From positions 1 through 7,820 of the forward strand of contig DALYLJ010000152.1 of NCBI GenBank assembly GCA_031976395.1: a stretch of 7,820 bases of DNA, written 5' to 3'. Positions 6,968 through 7,820 of this stretch are shown here, piece after piece. A program made the position numbers and the translations under genes. The notes beneath the pieces are model-generated. The model made no database searches, was not told the origin of the DNA, and was given only the letters and a program-made list of their open reading frames with translations. Every line of letters starts with the position of its first letter. Position 1 is the first letter of the stretch. Source of the DNA: UBA11164 sp002420085 (GTDB taxonomy: Bacteria > Pseudomonadota > Gammaproteobacteria > Xanthomonadales > Xanthomonadaceae).

Positions 6968-7675
6968 ATGGATCGGCGCCGGTTCATCGGCTCGCTCGGC
7001 CTCGGTGCCGGTGCCGCCCTGCTGGGGTCGCTCCCGGCCGGGGCATCGGCGGCCGAGGCCGAGTACGACTTCCGGTTCACTCGACTGATGTATGAATCGG
7101 GCAATTGGGATGTCGATGAGCGCATGCCGGCCAATCTGATCACCTCGCTGATCGACTACACCGAACTGCGGGTCGATCCGACCGAACACGTCATCGCCCT
7201 GGCCGATCCACGCATGCTGACCGCGCCGTTCTGCTACATGGCCGGCCATAAGCTGGTCGAGTTCAATCCCGAGGAACGGCGCAATTTCGAGACCTACGTG
7301 GGTAACGGCGGCTTCGTGTTCGCCGACGACTGCAATCACGATATCGACGGCCTGTTCGCCCGATCGTTCGAGGCGCAGATGGCCGAGATCTTCGGTCGCG
7401 ATGCGCTGCGCAAGCTGCCCAACGATCATCCGATCTACTCCAGCTTCTTCCACTTCGATGGTCCACCGACCACCAGTTTCGAGCTCAATGGCTGGGGCGA
7501 CGATCTGGTTCACGATTATCTGAAGGGCATCGAGATCGACGGTCGACTCGGTGTGCTCTACAGCAACAAGGACTATGGCTGCGAGTGGGATTACGACTGG
7601 CGCAACAAGCGCTGGTTGGCGGAGGACAACACCCGGTTCGGGGTGAATATCGTCATGTATGCGTTGACGGCGTGA
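6968..7675 (+). CDS. Tat-signal DUF4159 family protein
   Basis: A 235-residue protein with a twin-arginine signal (R3-R4-R5-F-I-G, hydrophobic stretch, cleavage after ASA 26-28 or AEA 29-31), so probably periplasmic or surface-exposed. The rest is a single DUF4159 domain: FTRLMYESGNWDVD (37-50), ADPRMLTAPFCYMAGH (79-94), NPEERRNFETYVGNGGFVFADDC (100-122), LPNDHPIY (150-157), YSNKDYGCEW (198-207) and VNIVMYAL near the end. The GGFVFADDC stretch with C122 sits at a strand-turn-helix and, with H94, D120/D121 and H154, could form an active or ligand site; that is inference. No biochemical function is known to me for DUF4159, which I associate with MoxR/DUF58 clusters. It begins 7 bp after the TldE-type stop with almost no Shine-Dalgarno, so translation is probably coupled. 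It is the last gene of the operon in view. Confidence 0.9.
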   Translation: MDRRRFIGSLGLGAGAALLGSLPAGASAAEAEYDFRFTRLMYESGNWDVDERMPANLITSLIDYTELRVDPTEHVIALADPRMLTAPFCYMAGHKLVEFNPEERRNFETYVGNGGFVFADDCNHDIDGLFARSFEAQMAEIFGRDALRKLPNDHPIYSSFFHFDGPPTTSFELNGWGDDLVHDYLKGIEIDGRLGVLYSNKDYGCEWDYDWRNKRWLAEDNTRFGVNIVMYALTA

Positions 7676-7820
7676 TTGGTTGTGGTGCTTGGGTATCAGG
7701 TTTGTTTGGCTGACGCCGTCGTTGGTAAGGCGCGTGGTTGGATTCTAGTTGGCAGATGGAGCGGGAGCTTTTGCTGGCAGTTGTGGGCGTTCGAGGGCAA
7801 GAGCTTTTGTTGGCAGTTGT
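7676..7820. other. G/T-rich noncoding tail after the operon
   Basis: No gene is recognisable. The plus strand changes sharply to a G/T-rich, C-poor composition right after the DUF4159 stop codon, unlike the coding DNA before it. No hairpin with a T-run is visible, so I cannot call an operon terminator. The right-hand part contains the direct repeat described separately. Confidence 0.55.
7765..7820. repeat. Direct repeat, 20-bp copies at 36-bp period, cut by window end
   Basis: GAGCTTTTG(C/T)TGGCAGTTGT occurs at 7765-7784 and 7801-7820 with a single difference (7774 versus 7810). The second copy ends at the last base of the window, so the unit may be longer, up to a full 36-bp tandem repeat. 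A related fragment GTTGGCAG lies at 7748-7755. It is most like a short intergenic repeat; two copies are too few to call a CRISPR, and the 16-bp gap is too short for ordinary spacers unless the pattern changes beyond the edge. Confidence 0.65.

Noticed and set aside
5617..7143. 508-codon minus-strand open frame opposite the TldE-type gene
   Set aside because: Same GC-driven shadow effect. It overlaps two conserved plus-strand genes and has no family resemblance.
7765..7820. Possible CRISPR array
   Set aside because: Only two copies, a 16-bp gap, a mismatch between copies, and no cas gene in view; a short tandem or dispersed repeat is simpler.

Overview
The window is GC-rich (mid-60s percent by eye) and densely coded, with six convincing protein genes, short intergenic gaps and good Shine-Dalgarno sites before four of them. 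The proteins as a set (a TraB/GumN protein with a GTLSPVP motif, a LEA-type-2-like lipoprotein, a Tat-exported TldD with a signal-less TldE partner) most resemble, from memory, those of Xanthomonadales/Lysobacterales (Gammaproteobacteria). That assignment is inference, not a search result. No rRNA, tRNA, transposase, phage gene or CRISPR array is visible.

Layout. Bases 1-148 hold no recognisable gene. A secreted TraB/GumN-family protein runs rightward (149-1246) and converges across 34 bp on an acyl-CoA dehydrogenase read leftward (1281-3065). Behind the dehydrogenase on the same strand is a small lipoprotein gene (3166-3645). A 306-bp divergent intergenic region (3646-3951), with a near-perfect 24-bp palindrome and a 14-bp palindrome, separates it from a rightward three-gene operon: a Tat-signal TldD-type metallopeptidase (3952-5586), a TldE/PmbA-type partner without a signal (5611-6960), and a Tat-signal DUF4159 protein (6968-7675). 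The last 145 bases are G/T-rich, noncoding, and contain a 20-bp direct repeat at 36-bp spacing that runs off the end.

How the genes fit together. The operon is the most interesting part. TldD and TldE are known as a cytoplasmic heterodimeric peptidase (E. coli: microcin B17 leader removal, CcdA degradation). Here the catalytic subunit and the third protein both carry twin-arginine signals while the non-catalytic subunit does not. This suggests a folded TldD-TldE complex exported by Tat as a piggy-back pair, working in the periplasm with a DUF4159 protein. The dehydrogenase and lipoprotein are probably unrelated housekeeping neighbours.
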